A stretch of 64,000 bases of DNA from UTCHB3 sp964625575 (GTDB taxonomy: Bacteria > Bacteroidota > Ignavibacteria > Ignavibacteriales > Ignavibacteriaceae), in the NCBI GenBank assembly GCA_964625575.1, contig CAZVBQ010000011.1, positions 30,306-94,305 on the forward strand, in the 5' to 3' direction. Below, one piece after another: positions 16,860 through 25,604 of the stretch. The position numbers and the translations under genes are program-made. The notes below the pieces were generated by a model. That model saw nothing but the letters and a program-made list of their open reading frames with translations. It did no database searches and was not told the origin of the DNA. Within the stretch, counting starts at the first letter, position 1; every line of letters starts with the position of its first letter.

Positions 16860-17358
16860 CGTAACCGGGGTAGTTCTCAGAAAGAACCAGAACCTTTTCC
16901 TCTGCTGAAAAACTTTCTATAAAATCACTTATTGCAGGCACGAGCACCTCTTTTCCCTCTTTTCTGACAACGTACACATCATTTGCCGGCAGGATCATCA
17001 CGTCTTCTATAGTGCCAAGCTCTTCATTACGGAAGATCACCTTGCTCCCTATCAGATCGTGTATGAAGTAGGTGTTGGCAGGCAACTTGACGGTTTCACT
17101 CTCCGGAATGTACACATCCTTACCAACCAGGATACCGGCATCAGCTTCAGAATCGAATTTCGCGAACTTCATCAGGATGTCGTTTCCGTCAATTTTTACT
17201 TTTTCCACCTTTAACTGCTTGAATGAAGCGTAGAATTCCAATGAGACCGTTTTAAGCTTTAAAAAACGGTCCGGAAAATCTGAAAAAGATCCTAATCGCA
17301 CAAACCCGTTCTTCCCGTAAACCGAAACTATTCTGGCAATTAGAATGTAACCGTCCAC
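16846..17358 (-). CDS. rimM: Ribosome maturation factor RimM
   Basis: 170 residues with the two-domain RimM layout: an N-terminal RimM domain (IARIVSVYGKNGFVRLGSF) and a C-terminal PRC-barrel (YFIHDLIGSKVIFRNEELG, YVVRKEGKEVLVPAI). It helps assemble the head of the 30S subunit and contacts S19. It overlaps trmD and follows khpA by 15 bases. The C-terminal tail is acidic (YPGYDDED). Confidence 0.93.
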   Translation of the reverse strand: MDGYILIARIVSVYGKNGFVRLGSFSDFPDRFLKLKTVSLEFYASFKQLKVEKVKIDGNDILMKFAKFDSEADAGILVGKDVYIPESETVKLPANTYFIHDLIGSKVIFRNEELGTIEDVMILPANDVYVVRKEGKEVLVPAISDFIESFSAEEKVLVLSENYPGYDDED

Positions 17359-17373
17359 GAACCGGAACCGGGT

Positions 17374-17607
17374 TTAGTCAATGATTTCCAATACCGCCCG
17401 TTTGCCTTCCTTAGCTGCCACAGCGGTTAAAAGAATCCGTATCGCCTGAGCGGTCTTGCCTTGTTTACCGATAACTTTACCGACATCATCAGCATCGACT
17501 CTAAGGGCGAAAACGATTTTTTTTTCCTCCTCGGATCTGACTTCAACGACTACCTTGTCGGGTAAATCGACAAGATGTTTAGAGATGAATTCAACAAATT
17601 CCTTCAT
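17374..17607 (-). CDS. khpA: KH-domain RNA-binding protein KhpA
   Basis: 77 residues making one type II KH domain, with the RNA-binding GxxG loop in GKVIGKQGKTAQAIRILL. N-terminal segment EFVEFISKHLVDLPDKVVV matches the KhpA/YlqC family. These proteins sit between rpsP and rimM in many bacteria and bind RNA together with KhpB. The context is as expected here. Confidence 0.93.
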   Translation of the reverse strand: MKEFVEFISKHLVDLPDKVVVEVRSEEEKKIVFALRVDADDVGKVIGKQGKTAQAIRILLTAVAAKEGKRAVLEIID

Positions 17608-17662
17608 TAGGAATCCTCCATTCGAGCAAGGGGGCTTAGATCATAGTTGAGTACAGCGAGAA

Positions 17663-18100
17663 CTATGCGTTCTCTTCAGAAGAAGCACCCTTCACTTCTG
17701 CTGCACTATCAGAACTCTCAACAACCACTTCCACCGGGGCAGGGGCAGCTTTAACTTCCTTTTTTGGAGCAGGAGCAGGGATATTGCGACCTTCTCTCCA
17801 TTTTGCCATATTAGCTTCGATAACATCGGCAGGGAAGTTCTTTCTAATCATCTGTCTTTTATAAAGTATACCGGTCTGACGAAGAAGGCTTCTTACGGTA
17901 TCGGTTGGCTGAGCACCAAATCCGAGCCACTTCAGGGCTTTTTCTTCATCAACAACGATCGTGTGTGGATCAGTCTTCGGGTTATACTGTCCGACTGCTT
18001 CCAAATACTTTCCGTCTCTCGGTACTCTTGAGTCAACGGCTACAATTTTATAAACGGGCTGTCTTTTCTTGCCCATTCTTTTGAGTCTTAATTTGACCAA
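17663..18100 (-). CDS. rpsP: 30S ribosomal protein S16
   Basis: 145 residues. The first 85 are a normal S16 (VKLRLKRMGKKRQPVYKIV, DSRVPRDGKYLEAVGQYNP, EKALKWLGFGAQPTDTVRSLL). A C-terminal extension of about 50 residues is rich in Ala, Pro, Val and Glu (APAPKKEVKAAPAPVEVV) and is probably disordered; such tails are common in Bacteroidota S16. It lies 29 bases after ffh and opens the rpsP-khpA-rimM-trmD-rplS group. Confidence 0.97.
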   Translation of the reverse strand: MVKLRLKRMGKKRQPVYKIVAVDSRVPRDGKYLEAVGQYNPKTDPHTIVVDEEKALKWLGFGAQPTDTVRSLLRQTGILYKRQMIRKNFPADVIEANMAKWREGRNIPAPAPKKEVKAAPAPVEVVVESSDSAAEVKGASSEENA

Positions 18101-18129
18101 ATCTGGTTTCCTCCGGATATCAAATTATT

Positions 18130-19437
18130 TTATTTCTGTTTTCTAAAAAAATTCTGCTTGTTAAGCCGCGTGATCATTGTCTGCATTTCTGTGAACTGTT
18201 TGATCAAACGGTTAACATCCTGTATCGAAGTGCCGCTTCCTCTCGCTATTCTGCGACGGCGGCTTCCATTCAATATTTTAGGGTTCGATCTCTCTGCCTT
18301 GGTCATTGAGCTTATCATTGCTTCAACTTTTACAAGAGCATTGTCATCAACCTTCTGGTTTTTAACTTGAGAAGGTATCCCCGGTATCATGGCAATAAGA
18401 GATGAGAGGGATCCCATCTTTTTGATCATCTTTATCTGTTTCAGGAAGTCGTCGAAGTCGAATCTGTTCTTCCTGAGCTTTTCTTCGAGCTCCTCGGCAT
18501 CCTTCTGATCGTATGCCTCCTGAGCCTTTTCCACCAGACTGACTACATCACCTTTACCAAGTATCCTTGAAGCAAGGCGGTCAGGGTAGAAAATGTCCAT
18601 CGCTTCGAGCTTTTCACCCGTCGAGATGAACTTGATCGGTTTACCAACCACTTCCCTGATTGAAAGGGCGCATCCACCTCTTGAGTCACCGTCAAGCTTC
18701 GTTAGTACAATACCATCAAAATTGACGACATCGTTGAACGATTTCGCGGAATTAACCGCGTCCTGTCCGGTCATTGAGTCAACTACAAAAAGAACCTCGG
18801 TCGGCTTAACCAATTGTTTAATATCGGCTACTTCCGTCATCAGTTCTTCATCTACATGCAGACGACCCGCTGTATCGATGATGATCAGATCGTTTCTGTT
18901 CTCATCAGCGAACTTAAGGGCATCTGTGGCGATCTTTCGAGCGTCTTTTACTTCAAGGCTGAAAACGGGAACATCTATCTGATTTCCAAGCGTCTTCAAC
19001 TGATCAATAGCGGCTGGACGGTAAATGTCTGCTGCCACAAGCAATGGTTTTTTACCCATCGCCTTAAAACGTTTTGCCAGCTTTCCTGAGAAAGTGGTCT
19101 TACCGGAACCCTGAAGACCAACCACCAGCAAGATTGTCTTGCCGGAGGGGTTCAGACTGAGTTCCTGTGAAGTACCGCCGAGCAGGTCGACCAGTTCATC
19201 ATAAATTATTTTGGTGATAAGCTGTCCGGGGGTGATCGAGGCAATAACCTCCTGCCCCATCGCCTTAACCCTTACACGCTCAATGAACTCCTTCGCCACC
19301 TTGTAATTAACGTCGGCATCAAGAAGTATCCGGCGGATCTCCCTTACCGTGTCACTTACGTTAGTCTCGGTAAGTTTCCCCTGCCCGCGTATTTTCTTTA
19401 GGGCTAACTCCAGCTTTTCGCTGATATCCTCAAACAT
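18130..19437 (-). CDS. ffh: Signal recognition particle protein Ffh
   Basis: 435 residues. Domains in order: N helical bundle (FEDISEKLELALKKIRG), G domain with P loop GLQGSGKTTFSGKLA, DTAGRLHVDEEL and TKLDGDSRGG, then the Met-rich M domain (KQIKMIKKMGSLSSLIAMIPG, SRRRRIARGSGTSIQDVN). It binds 4.5S RNA and signal sequences and delivers ribosomes to FtsY at the inner membrane. It lies 8 bases after atpG and before rpsP, within the same packed gene run. Confidence 0.98.
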   Translation of the reverse strand: MFEDISEKLELALKKIRGQGKLTETNVSDTVREIRRILLDADVNYKVAKEFIERVRVKAMGQEVIASITPGQLITKIIYDELVDLLGGTSQELSLNPSGKTILLVVGLQGSGKTTFSGKLAKRFKAMGKKPLLVAADIYRPAAIDQLKTLGNQIDVPVFSLEVKDARKIATDALKFADENRNDLIIIDTAGRLHVDEELMTEVADIKQLVKPTEVLFVVDSMTGQDAVNSAKSFNDVVNFDGIVLTKLDGDSRGGCALSIREVVGKPIKFISTGEKLEAMDIFYPDRLASRILGKGDVVSLVEKAQEAYDQKDAEELEEKLRKNRFDFDDFLKQIKMIKKMGSLSSLIAMIPGIPSQVKNQKVDDNALVKVEAMISSMTKAERSNPKILNGSRRRRIARGSGTSIQDVNRLIKQFTEMQTMITRLNKQNFFRKQK

Positions 19438-19445
19438 TCGTCGTG

Positions 19446-20309
19446 CTAACCTTTAAGAGCATTCGCTCCCGAAACAACTTCGAGAAGTTCTTTCGTGATG
19501 GCTGCCTGCCTGGCTTTGTTGTATGTAAGCTTCAGCGACGTGATCAACTCCGACGCGTTTGTTGTCGCGTTCTCCATCGCGGTCATTCTCGCTCCGAACT
19601 CGGCCGCGTTTGAATCGAGAAGAGCCTTCCAAAAGTTGGTCTCAAGATACTGCGGTAAAAGGGAGTTCAGAATATCCTTCTGTGAAGGCTCGAAAATGAA
19701 CATGTCGCCTGACGTGCCTTCCTGAACCTCGAGAGGCACGGGGAGGAACTGCGAAACTATCACTTTCTGAGAGATAACCGACTTAAATTCGTTGTAAATA
19801 AATGTCACCTTGTCGTATTTACCATCCAGATACCCGGTGAGCATCGAAGGGAGTATCTTGCCGACAAATGAGAAATTCAACGAATTGAACAATCCGGTGA
19901 GTTCACCTTCCAATTTGTAATCACGTTTCCTGAAGTGGTCGTAACCCTTCTTTCCAACGCAATACATCAAGGGATTAATTCCCTTGGCTTTCAGACTGTT
20001 AACGTATGCCGTGGTCTCTTTGATAATATTGGTATTGAAAGCTCCGCAGAGCCCTCTGTCGGCGGTTATTACAACCACCAGCTCGGTCTTTACTTCCCTC
20101 GTTTTAACGAAGGGATTTGTAGCCTTGTCATCCTCTGTGAAGAGATTGCTGACAAGGCTTCCCAATTTATTAGTGTAAGGTCTCGCGCTGATGATAGCAT
20201 CTGTGGCACGGCGTAATTTCGCCGCGGCAACCATTTTCATCGCCTTCGTGATCTGCTGGGTGCTCTTGACACCTTTGATCCTGCTTCTCAGGTCTCTAAG
20301 TGTTGCCAT
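19446..20309 (-). CDS. atpG: ATP synthase gamma subunit
   Basis: 287 residues. Both terminal helices of the rotor shaft are conserved: MATLRDLRSRIKGVKSTQQI at the N-terminus and AMENATTNASELITSLKLTYN with RQAAITKELLEVVSGANAL at the C-terminus. The central Rossmann-like part has ITADRGLCGAFN. It couples proton-driven c-ring rotation to catalysis in F1. It lies 12 bases after atpA. Confidence 0.98.
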   Translation of the reverse strand: MATLRDLRSRIKGVKSTQQITKAMKMVAAAKLRRATDAIISARPYTNKLGSLVSNLFTEDDKATNPFVKTREVKTELVVVITADRGLCGAFNTNIIKETTAYVNSLKAKGINPLMYCVGKKGYDHFRKRDYKLEGELTGLFNSLNFSFVGKILPSMLTGYLDGKYDKVTFIYNEFKSVISQKVIVSQFLPVPLEVQEGTSGDMFIFEPSQKDILNSLLPQYLETNFWKALLDSNAAEFGARMTAMENATTNASELITSLKLTYNKARQAAITKELLEVVSGANALKG

Positions 20310-20321
20310 GACTCTTCAGCT

Positions 20322-21866
20322 CTACTTCTTGAATGAAGCGGAAAATTCAACAACTGATTTCTTGATCAGCTCTTCAGTAGCAGGCTTTATCTCTTTGGCT
20401 TCCCTGATGCTCTTAAGGATATCAGGATACTGCCTTTCGATAAACTCGATGTACTCACGCTCGAATTCCTTCACTCTTGATATCTCAACTTCATCAAGGT
20501 AGCCTCTTGTACCAACGTATACCGACACAACCTGTCTCTCAACCGGGATCGGATGATAGATACCCTGTTTCAAAAGTTCCACAAGACGAGATCCTCTCGC
20601 GAGGGTTCTCTGAGTTGATACATCAAGATCACTTCCGAACTTCGCGAAAGCTTCAAGTTCCCTGTACTGGGCAAGATCAAGTTTCAGACTTCCGGCAACC
20701 TTTTTCATCGCTTTGATCTGAGCGTTACCACCCACACGGGAAACGGAGATTCCCACGTTGATGGCAGGACGCACACCCGCGTTGAAGAGGTTGGGCTCGA
20801 GATAGATCTGACCATCGGTGATTGAGATAACGTTTGTAGGAATGTACGCCGAAACGTCACCCTGCTGAGTCTCGATGATCGGAAGTGCGGTCAATGAACC
20901 GCCACCAAGTTCATCACTCAGCTTTGAAGCTCTCTCAAGAAGTCTTGAGTGGAGATAGAACACGTCACCCGGGTATGCTTCACGTCCCGGAGGCCTTCTC
21001 AAAAGAAGTGAAAGCTCTCTGTATGCGGCTGCCTGTTTTGAAAGATCATCGTAAATTACGAGGGCATGCCTGCCTGAATCCCTGAAAAACTCACCAAGGC
21101 ACGCGCCCGAATAAGGAGCAATGAACTGCATGGGAGCAGGGTCTGACGCGGAAGCTGAAATAACCGTGGTGTATGCCATCGCGCCTGTTTCCTGAAGTTT
21201 CGCTACAACCTGTGCAACGGTCGAACGTTTTTGGCCGACGGAAACATAGATACAGTAAACAGGATTAATGCCGAGGGCTTTTGCCTCTTCGGTGTGTGTA
21301 AATTTCTGATTGATGATCGTATCAATAGCAATGGCAGTTTTACCGGTCTGGCGGTCACCGATGATCAACTCTCTCTGACCACGTCCGATCGGGATCATGG
21401 CGTCAATAGCTGTAATACCGGTCTGAAGCGGCTCTTTAACGGGCTGACGCTGCATAACGCCAAGAGCTTTTTTCTCGATCTCCTGGGTTTTAGTGGTGTT
21501 TATGCTCCCTTTCCCATCAATCGGAATACCAAGCGGGGTAATAACCCTGCCGAGCATTTCTTCACCAACGGGCATTGAAGCAACGAGACCGCTTCTTCTT
21601 ACCTCATCACCCTCTTTTACAAGGGATGAATCGCCAAAAAGAGCGCAACCAACAGAGTCTTCTTCAAGGTTAAGAACCATACCAACAACATCATTTGGGA
21701 ACCTAACCAGCTCGCTTGCCATTACCTTCGAAAGACCGTAGACTCTCGCTATACCATCACCAACGGAAAGTACGGTACCTGTTTCATAGATATCCGCTTC
21801 CGATTTCTGTCCGGACAATTGCTCTCTGAGTAGATTTGTTATCTCATCCGGTCTGATTTTAATCAT
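20322..21866 (-). CDS. atpA: ATP synthase alpha subunit
   Basis: 514 residues, full length. The Walker A loop of the non-catalytic site is GDRQTGKTAIAID; other alpha-subunit signatures are VYGLSKVMASELVRFPN, the DDLSKQAAAYRELSLLLRRP block and PAINVGISVSRVGG. It is part of the F1 head. The beta (atpD) and epsilon (atpC) genes are not in this operon or elsewhere in the window. Confidence 0.98.
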   Translation of the reverse strand: MIKIRPDEITNLLREQLSGQKSEADIYETGTVLSVGDGIARVYGLSKVMASELVRFPNDVVGMVLNLEEDSVGCALFGDSSLVKEGDEVRRSGLVASMPVGEEMLGRVITPLGIPIDGKGSINTTKTQEIEKKALGVMQRQPVKEPLQTGITAIDAMIPIGRGQRELIIGDRQTGKTAIAIDTIINQKFTHTEEAKALGINPVYCIYVSVGQKRSTVAQVVAKLQETGAMAYTTVISASASDPAPMQFIAPYSGACLGEFFRDSGRHALVIYDDLSKQAAAYRELSLLLRRPPGREAYPGDVFYLHSRLLERASKLSDELGGGSLTALPIIETQQGDVSAYIPTNVISITDGQIYLEPNLFNAGVRPAINVGISVSRVGGNAQIKAMKKVAGSLKLDLAQYRELEAFAKFGSDLDVSTQRTLARGSRLVELLKQGIYHPIPVERQVVSVYVGTRGYLDEVEISRVKEFEREYIEFIERQYPDILKSIREAKEIKPATEELIKKSVVEFSASFKK

Positions 21867-21882
21867 ATATCAAGTCCCATAG

Positions 21883-22443
21883 TTAAATTTTGTTTAGCGA
21901 AACGCCGGCGCTGCTGAAAGTTCTACGCAGTTTGTCCAGCTGATTCTTCACAGATGCGTCAACTACAACTTCATCCGTCCTGGCTACGAAGCCACCAAGC
22001 AGACCGGGGTTTGTCGTCAACTTCAACTTCAATTTGCATTTGAAGTAGTTTTCAAACTCCTTTTTAAGCTTCGCGACTTCCGCGTCATCAAGTTCGAAGG
22101 CCGAGGAAAGTTCAAGATTCTTGAACCCGGCTTCCCGGTCGGCTACGCTTATATACGCGGCAAAGATCTCCCGGGTAAAGGATAATCTTTCCCTTATCCC
22201 GAGGAACTCGATAAAGCGGACAAGTGAATCGTCAACATTGCCTTTCAAAATTTTCAGGAGTATGGCAAGTTTATCCGATTCACGGAAAACGGGCGATTGA
22301 ATTACACGGCTAAGATTGTCATTCTCTTTGAAGACGTCCAATATACTTTCAACATCTTCATAGATGGCTTTGGCATTCCCGCCGGTACCCGACTCCGAAT
22401 AGAGGGTAGAAGCATATTTGACGGCTACCTTGCTGAAAAACAT
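21883..22443 (-). CDS. atpH: ATP synthase delta subunit
   Basis: 186 residues with the OSCP/delta layout: N-terminal helical bundle (VAVKYASTLYSES) and C-terminal segment with TNPGLLGGFVARTDEVVVDASVKNQL-type sequence, which is the family signature (GGFVARTDEVVVDASV). It links the peripheral stalk to the top of F1. It is two bases from atpF and 16 bases from atpA. Confidence 0.95.
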   Translation of the reverse strand: MFFSKVAVKYASTLYSESGTGGNAKAIYEDVESILDVFKENDNLSRVIQSPVFRESDKLAILLKILKGNVDDSLVRFIEFLGIRERLSFTREIFAAYISVADREAGFKNLELSSAFELDDAEVAKLKKEFENYFKCKLKLKLTTNPGLLGGFVARTDEVVVDASVKNQLDKLRRTFSSAGVSLNKI

Positions 22444-22445
22444 CG

Positions 22446-22988
22446 TTAGTTATTCCTTATTTCATCAATAAATTTATTAACCAACAATTTGTTCTTCTCG
22501 GCATCAAGATTGGCTTTGATAACTTTTTCGGCAGCGGCTACAACGACGTCAGCGACGTCCCTGGTAACTTTTTCAACCATTTCACGCTCGCGATTTTCGA
22601 GCTCTGCGTCAAAGTCTTTTCTCTTTTTCTCAAATTCATCCTTCAGCTCTTCAGCCATTTTGGCTCGCTGTTCCTGAATGAACTTTTTGCTCTCTTCCAT
22701 CTGCCTTCTGGCTGCTTCATCATTCTCTTTACGGGCTTTTTCATTTTCAGCCCTCAAGAGGTCAGCTTCTTCCTTCGCCTTCTTTGCCGCTTCAAGCGCG
22801 TCTTTAATACCCTTTTCCCTCGCGTCGAGAGCGTTCAGGATAGGCTTCCAAGCGTATTTGGCAAGTATGAGCAACAGTGCGATGAACGTGAGTACGGTCC
22901 AAAATGCCAGACCGCCATTGACATCGAGCAGGCTTACCTTGCCTTCCTCACCGGAAGACGCAAGCATGACAAATGTGCTAAAGATCAT
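22446..22988 (-). CDS. atpF: ATP synthase b subunit
   Basis: 180 residues. One membrane helix (about residues 27-45, GGLAFWTVLTFIALLLILAK) is followed by a long, highly charged coiled coil rich in Glu, Lys and Ala, the peripheral stalk. The junction WKPILNALDAREKGIKDALEAA is typical of AtpF. The N-terminus carries about 20 extra residues before the helix; a later start would be possible but no better start codon is obvious. Confidence 0.95.
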   Translation of the reverse strand: MIFSTFVMLASSGEEGKVSLLDVNGGLAFWTVLTFIALLLILAKYAWKPILNALDAREKGIKDALEAAKKAKEEADLLRAENEKARKENDEAARRQMEESKKFIQEQRAKMAEELKDEFEKKRKDFDAELENREREMVEKVTRDVADVVVAAAEKVIKANLDAEKNKLLVNKFIDEIRNN

Positions 22989-23011
22989 TGTTTTACCTTT
23001 GCTTTAATGCC

Positions 23012-23230
23012 TTATTTTCCGGCAAGGATGAAGCAGATAACGAGCGCGAAGAGTGAGATACCTTCGATAAGCGCCGCGGCAATGATCATAGTGGTTCTGA
23101 TACCACCACCAGCCTCAGGCTGACGACCGGTTGCTTCCATAGCTGCTGCAGCAAGCTTGCCAATACCAAAACCACCACCGATGATTGTTAAGGCTGCTCC
23201 GATACCGGCTGCTAAATGTGCTAACTCCAT
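23012..23230 (-). CDS. atpE: ATP synthase c subunit
   Basis: 72 residues forming two membrane helices joined by the polar loop (ATGRQPEAGG). The ion-binding Glu lies in the second helix (AALIEGISLFALVICF). The first helix (GGGFGIGKLAAAAME) lacks the Gln, and the second lacks the Ser/Thr pair after Glu, seen in sodium-binding rings, so a proton-driven ring is the better inference. About ten copies form the rotor ring. Confidence 0.97.
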   Translation of the reverse strand: MELAHLAAGIGAALTIIGGGFGIGKLAAAAMEATGRQPEAGGGIRTTMIIAAALIEGISLFALVICFILAGK

Positions 23231-23265
23231 TTTGATTCCTCCGTAATAGAATTGTTTTTCGTTTT

Positions 23266-24114
23266 TTAATGATCCTGATGTACTGCCATGCCAATGAATA
23301 CGGCAGACAGCATTGTAAAAATGTAAGCCTGAAGTCCCGCTACCAGGATCTCAAGCATGTAGATGAACAATGCCATTCCAACAGAAACGGGTGCCACCAC
23401 CAGAGTCTTCATGGCAAATATCAACCCTATAAGGGCATAAATAACAATATGACCGGCGGTCATGTTCGCGAAAAGACGGATGGCGAGCGCGAATGGCTTC
23501 GTAAACAATCCGAGCAGCTCAACCACTATCATGATGGGCAAAAGAAACACTGGGATCCCGTGCGGGATCAATCCCTTGAAATAACCAAACACACCGTTCT
23601 TCTTCATGCCTCCCCACTGGATCACAATAAAGGAAAGCGTGGCAAGTGTTGCGGTAACTGAAATGTTGCTGGTGGCTGTGGCAGAGAATGGTATCAAACC
23701 GAGAAAATTCGCGAACAATATAAAAAAGAAAGCGGTGAGCAGATACGGTACAAACTTCTCATATCCCCCTCCAATGCTTGGTTTCGCAATCTCATCCCTT
23801 ACAAACAGTATCAATATCTCTATTGCACTCGTCAAACGGTTAGGGATGCTCGTCTTCCTGTATCTGTTCGCGGTACGGACAAGAAGAACCACTAAAATGA
23901 TTGCAGCAAGCCACATAAAAATCACATGCCTGGTGATCGCGATATGGAAATCACCAATCCAAAAATCGGGCAATGGTATCTTGCCGAACGGCGTGAAGTC
24001 GAGGTAGTTTCCATCCATGATATGATGGAGGATCCAGTCACTACTCTGGCTCGCGCCCTCACTGTGAGCTTTATTAAGAGTGTCAGCTAATGCTTTTGAG
24101 GTATCAGTGTACAT
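23266..24114 (-). CDS. atpB: ATP synthase a subunit
   Basis: 282 residues with a polar N-terminal part of about 55 residues, then about six membrane helices. The essential Arg of the proton path is in PFALAIRLFANMTAGHIV, and the following helices contain the usual polar residues. The start overlaps the AtpI-like gene by 11 bases. The long N-terminal region before the first helix is usual in the Bacteroidota/Chlorobi group. Confidence 0.97.
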   Translation of the reverse strand: MYTDTSKALADTLNKAHSEGASQSSDWILHHIMDGNYLDFTPFGKIPLPDFWIGDFHIAITRHVIFMWLAAIILVVLLVRTANRYRKTSIPNRLTSAIEILILFVRDEIAKPSIGGGYEKFVPYLLTAFFFILFANFLGLIPFSATATSNISVTATLATLSFIVIQWGGMKKNGVFGYFKGLIPHGIPVFLLPIMIVVELLGLFTKPFALAIRLFANMTAGHIVIYALIGLIFAMKTLVVAPVSVGMALFIYMLEILVAGLQAYIFTMLSAVFIGMAVHQDH

Positions 24115-24505
24115 TATTTGAAAGCGTCTTCTTCTCTGATTTCACTAAATAGATCAGTTGCAGGGTCAGGTACAAAAAATAAAAAATAAAGACTGTAAGT
24201 ATATAATATTTTTCGCTAAAATTCAAGACATAAAGGGAAAATATTATGAACAGTGCCAGGAACATCATCATTAAAGTCATCGCCCCAAGCACTATCAGCA
24301 TAAAACTCTTGTCTTCCTTGTTCGAAGCGTATTTTATTGCTGCCACACCTGCGGCAAAATTCAGCACCCCCGGTATCTGACCCCAGAAAAACTCCCTTAC
24401 CGGGAAGATCTCAGCAGGAAAGAAGATCAATCCTGCCAATCCTGTCACTAAAAAAATGGCTATCATCACCACTGATACTGTCAGTATCTTACTTTTTGGG
24501 TCCAT
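24104..24505 (-). CDS. AtpI-like small membrane protein
   Basis: 133 residues with four predicted membrane helices (about 8-28, 45-60, 70-92, 98-120). It lies between atpZ and atpB, overlapping both, which is the position of AtpI (subunit I) in other ATP synthase operons. AtpI-type proteins help assemble the c ring or import magnesium. Sequence similarity alone is weak, so the name rests mainly on position and topology. Confidence 0.6.
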   Translation of the reverse strand: MDPKSKILTVSVVMIAIFLVTGLAGLIFFPAEIFPVREFFWGQIPGVLNFAAGVAAIKYASNKEDKSFMLIVLGAMTLMMMFLALFIIFSLYVLNFSEKYYILTVFIFYFLYLTLQLIYLVKSEKKTLSNNVH

Positions 24506-24740
24506 CTTTCTTCACATTCTTTTTTTCAAGATCAAGCACTGTTTTAATGAAGCTGTAAATTCCGATGGCGATACCGGCGAATGAACATATCCACAGCCAG
24601 TAACCCGTGCCGTATTTTCCATCAAGCCACTGCCCGAGGAACACCATGCCAACGATTGTAACTGCGAGTTGCACGCCGAGCCCCATGTACGGGGCCACCG
24701 CCTTCAGACTTTCGGCTATATTATCTTCTTTCTTGGTCAC
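24489..24740 (-). CDS. atpZ: AtpZ-like F0F1-ATPase accessory membrane protein
   Basis: 83 residues from a GTG at 24740. It has two membrane helices with the conserved AtpZ pattern (YMGLGVQLAVTIVGMVFLGQWLDGKYGT, in two parts: helix 1 ending GMVFLGQWLD, helix 2 starting WLWICSFAGIAIG). The frame is open to 24866, but that would overlap bactofilin by 146 bases, and the extra residues look like an off-frame reading of the bactofilin tail. GGAAG lies six bases before the GTG, which ends just before the bactofilin stop. AtpZ with AtpI forms a small accessory complex in ATP synthase operons. An ATG at 24812 is the main alternative start. Confidence 0.7.
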   Translation of the reverse strand: MTKKEDNIAESLKAVAPYMGLGVQLAVTIVGMVFLGQWLDGKYGTGYWLWICSFAGIAIGIYSFIKTVLDLEKKNVKKDGPKK

Positions 24741-25194
24741 CGGGTTCTTCCGTTTTGGTTTCACCGGAAGTTTCTTCCGCGCCACTAACACCCGGTTCTT
24801 CCGTGCTGCCATCAACGGCGGGTTTTTCCACACCCTCCTTTGAAACAGGTACCGTGCCGTCTTCAACTTTCCCTTTGTACACTCCTCCCTCTTCGATCAC
24901 AAGTGTCTTGCTTTTTATGTCACCGTGCAGTTCGCCAGTGGAGGTTATCTCGACTTTCTCAGTGGCATAGGCATTTCCGGTCACCTTCCCCGCGATCGAA
25001 ATGCTGCCGGCAACGAGGTTCCCGGTGATCGTGGCAGTCTTCCCGACCAAAAGCAGTCCGTCAACCCTGATATCCCCTTTTAGCCGGCCGTCATATCGCA
25101 TGTCGCACTCACCCTCCACTTCACCTCTGATTATTACATCAGAAGAGATAACCGTGATCGGGCGATACATTTTCTTTTCAAATTTAAATTTCAT
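24721..25194 (-). CDS. Bactofilin
   Basis: 157 residues. The central 100 form the right-handed beta-helix of bactofilins, visible as regular hydrophobic repeats (GEVEGECDMRYDGRLKGDI, VDGLLLVGKTATITGNL, GSISIAGKVTGNAYAT, HGDIKSKTLVIEEGG). The C-terminal 40 residues are acidic and probably disordered. Bactofilins polymerise into filaments without nucleotide and organise cell-wall enzymes at the inner membrane. The ATG forms an ATGA overlap with the membrane coiled-coil gene upstream, which suggests the two work together. Confidence 0.93.
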   Translation of the reverse strand: MKFKFEKKMYRPITVISSDVIIRGEVEGECDMRYDGRLKGDIRVDGLLLVGKTATITGNLVAGSISIAGKVTGNAYATEKVEITSTGELHGDIKSKTLVIEEGGVYKGKVEDGTVPVSKEGVEKPAVDGSTEEPGVSGAEETSGETKTEEPGDQERR

Positions 25195-25604
25195 TTTGTC
25201 TGTTTGTTTTTCCCGTTTTTCTTCAAGACCGGAGGCACTTTCACCGAGTCAGCTCGCTTCCCTGTGGTGGTATCCGTCAATGTCAAAAGGAACTTCATTC
25301 TTTCGTTCTCGAGTCTGATCTTATTGAGTTCAGAGGCGAGAACCGTTACTCTTTTGTTCAGATTCTGAATTGTCGCCAGATCCTGATCTGAGAGCTCTGC
25401 CTTCACATCCACCAGCAAATTGAACGGCGTGAATCTAAAAACAAAGAATGAGATCAAAAGAGTGACCATCAGTATCACTCCAAAGTAGATCACTCCTTTC
25501 CTGAAACCTATCACGGTAACTGGTACATCTGAGTGATTATCCGCGGGAAGCAGCAGAAGCCTGAATTTAAGCTTTTCAAGCTTTTTCCTGAGCTTATCCA
25601 TCAC
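25191..25604 (-). CDS. Membrane-anchored coiled-coil protein next to bactofilin
   Basis: 137 residues. A short basic cytosolic part with FRLLLLPADNHSDVPVTVIG precedes one membrane helix (about 37-58, VIYFGVILMVTLLISFFVF). After that comes a coiled coil (ATIQNLNKRVTVLASELNKI) and a basic, probably disordered tail. This layout matches the N-terminal half of M23 endopeptidases that are encoded beside bactofilins in many bacteria, but no LytM/M23 domain (HxxxD, HxH) is present. It overlaps bactofilin by ATGA and tsaC by 11 bases. Function is not assigned; a scaffold or adaptor role is an inference. Confidence 0.65.
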   Translation of the reverse strand: MMDKLRKKLEKLKFRLLLLPADNHSDVPVTVIGFRKGVIYFGVILMVTLLISFFVFRFTPFNLLVDVKAELSDQDLATIQNLNKRVTVLASELNKIRLENERMKFLLTLTDTTTGKRADSVKVPPVLKKNGKNKQTK

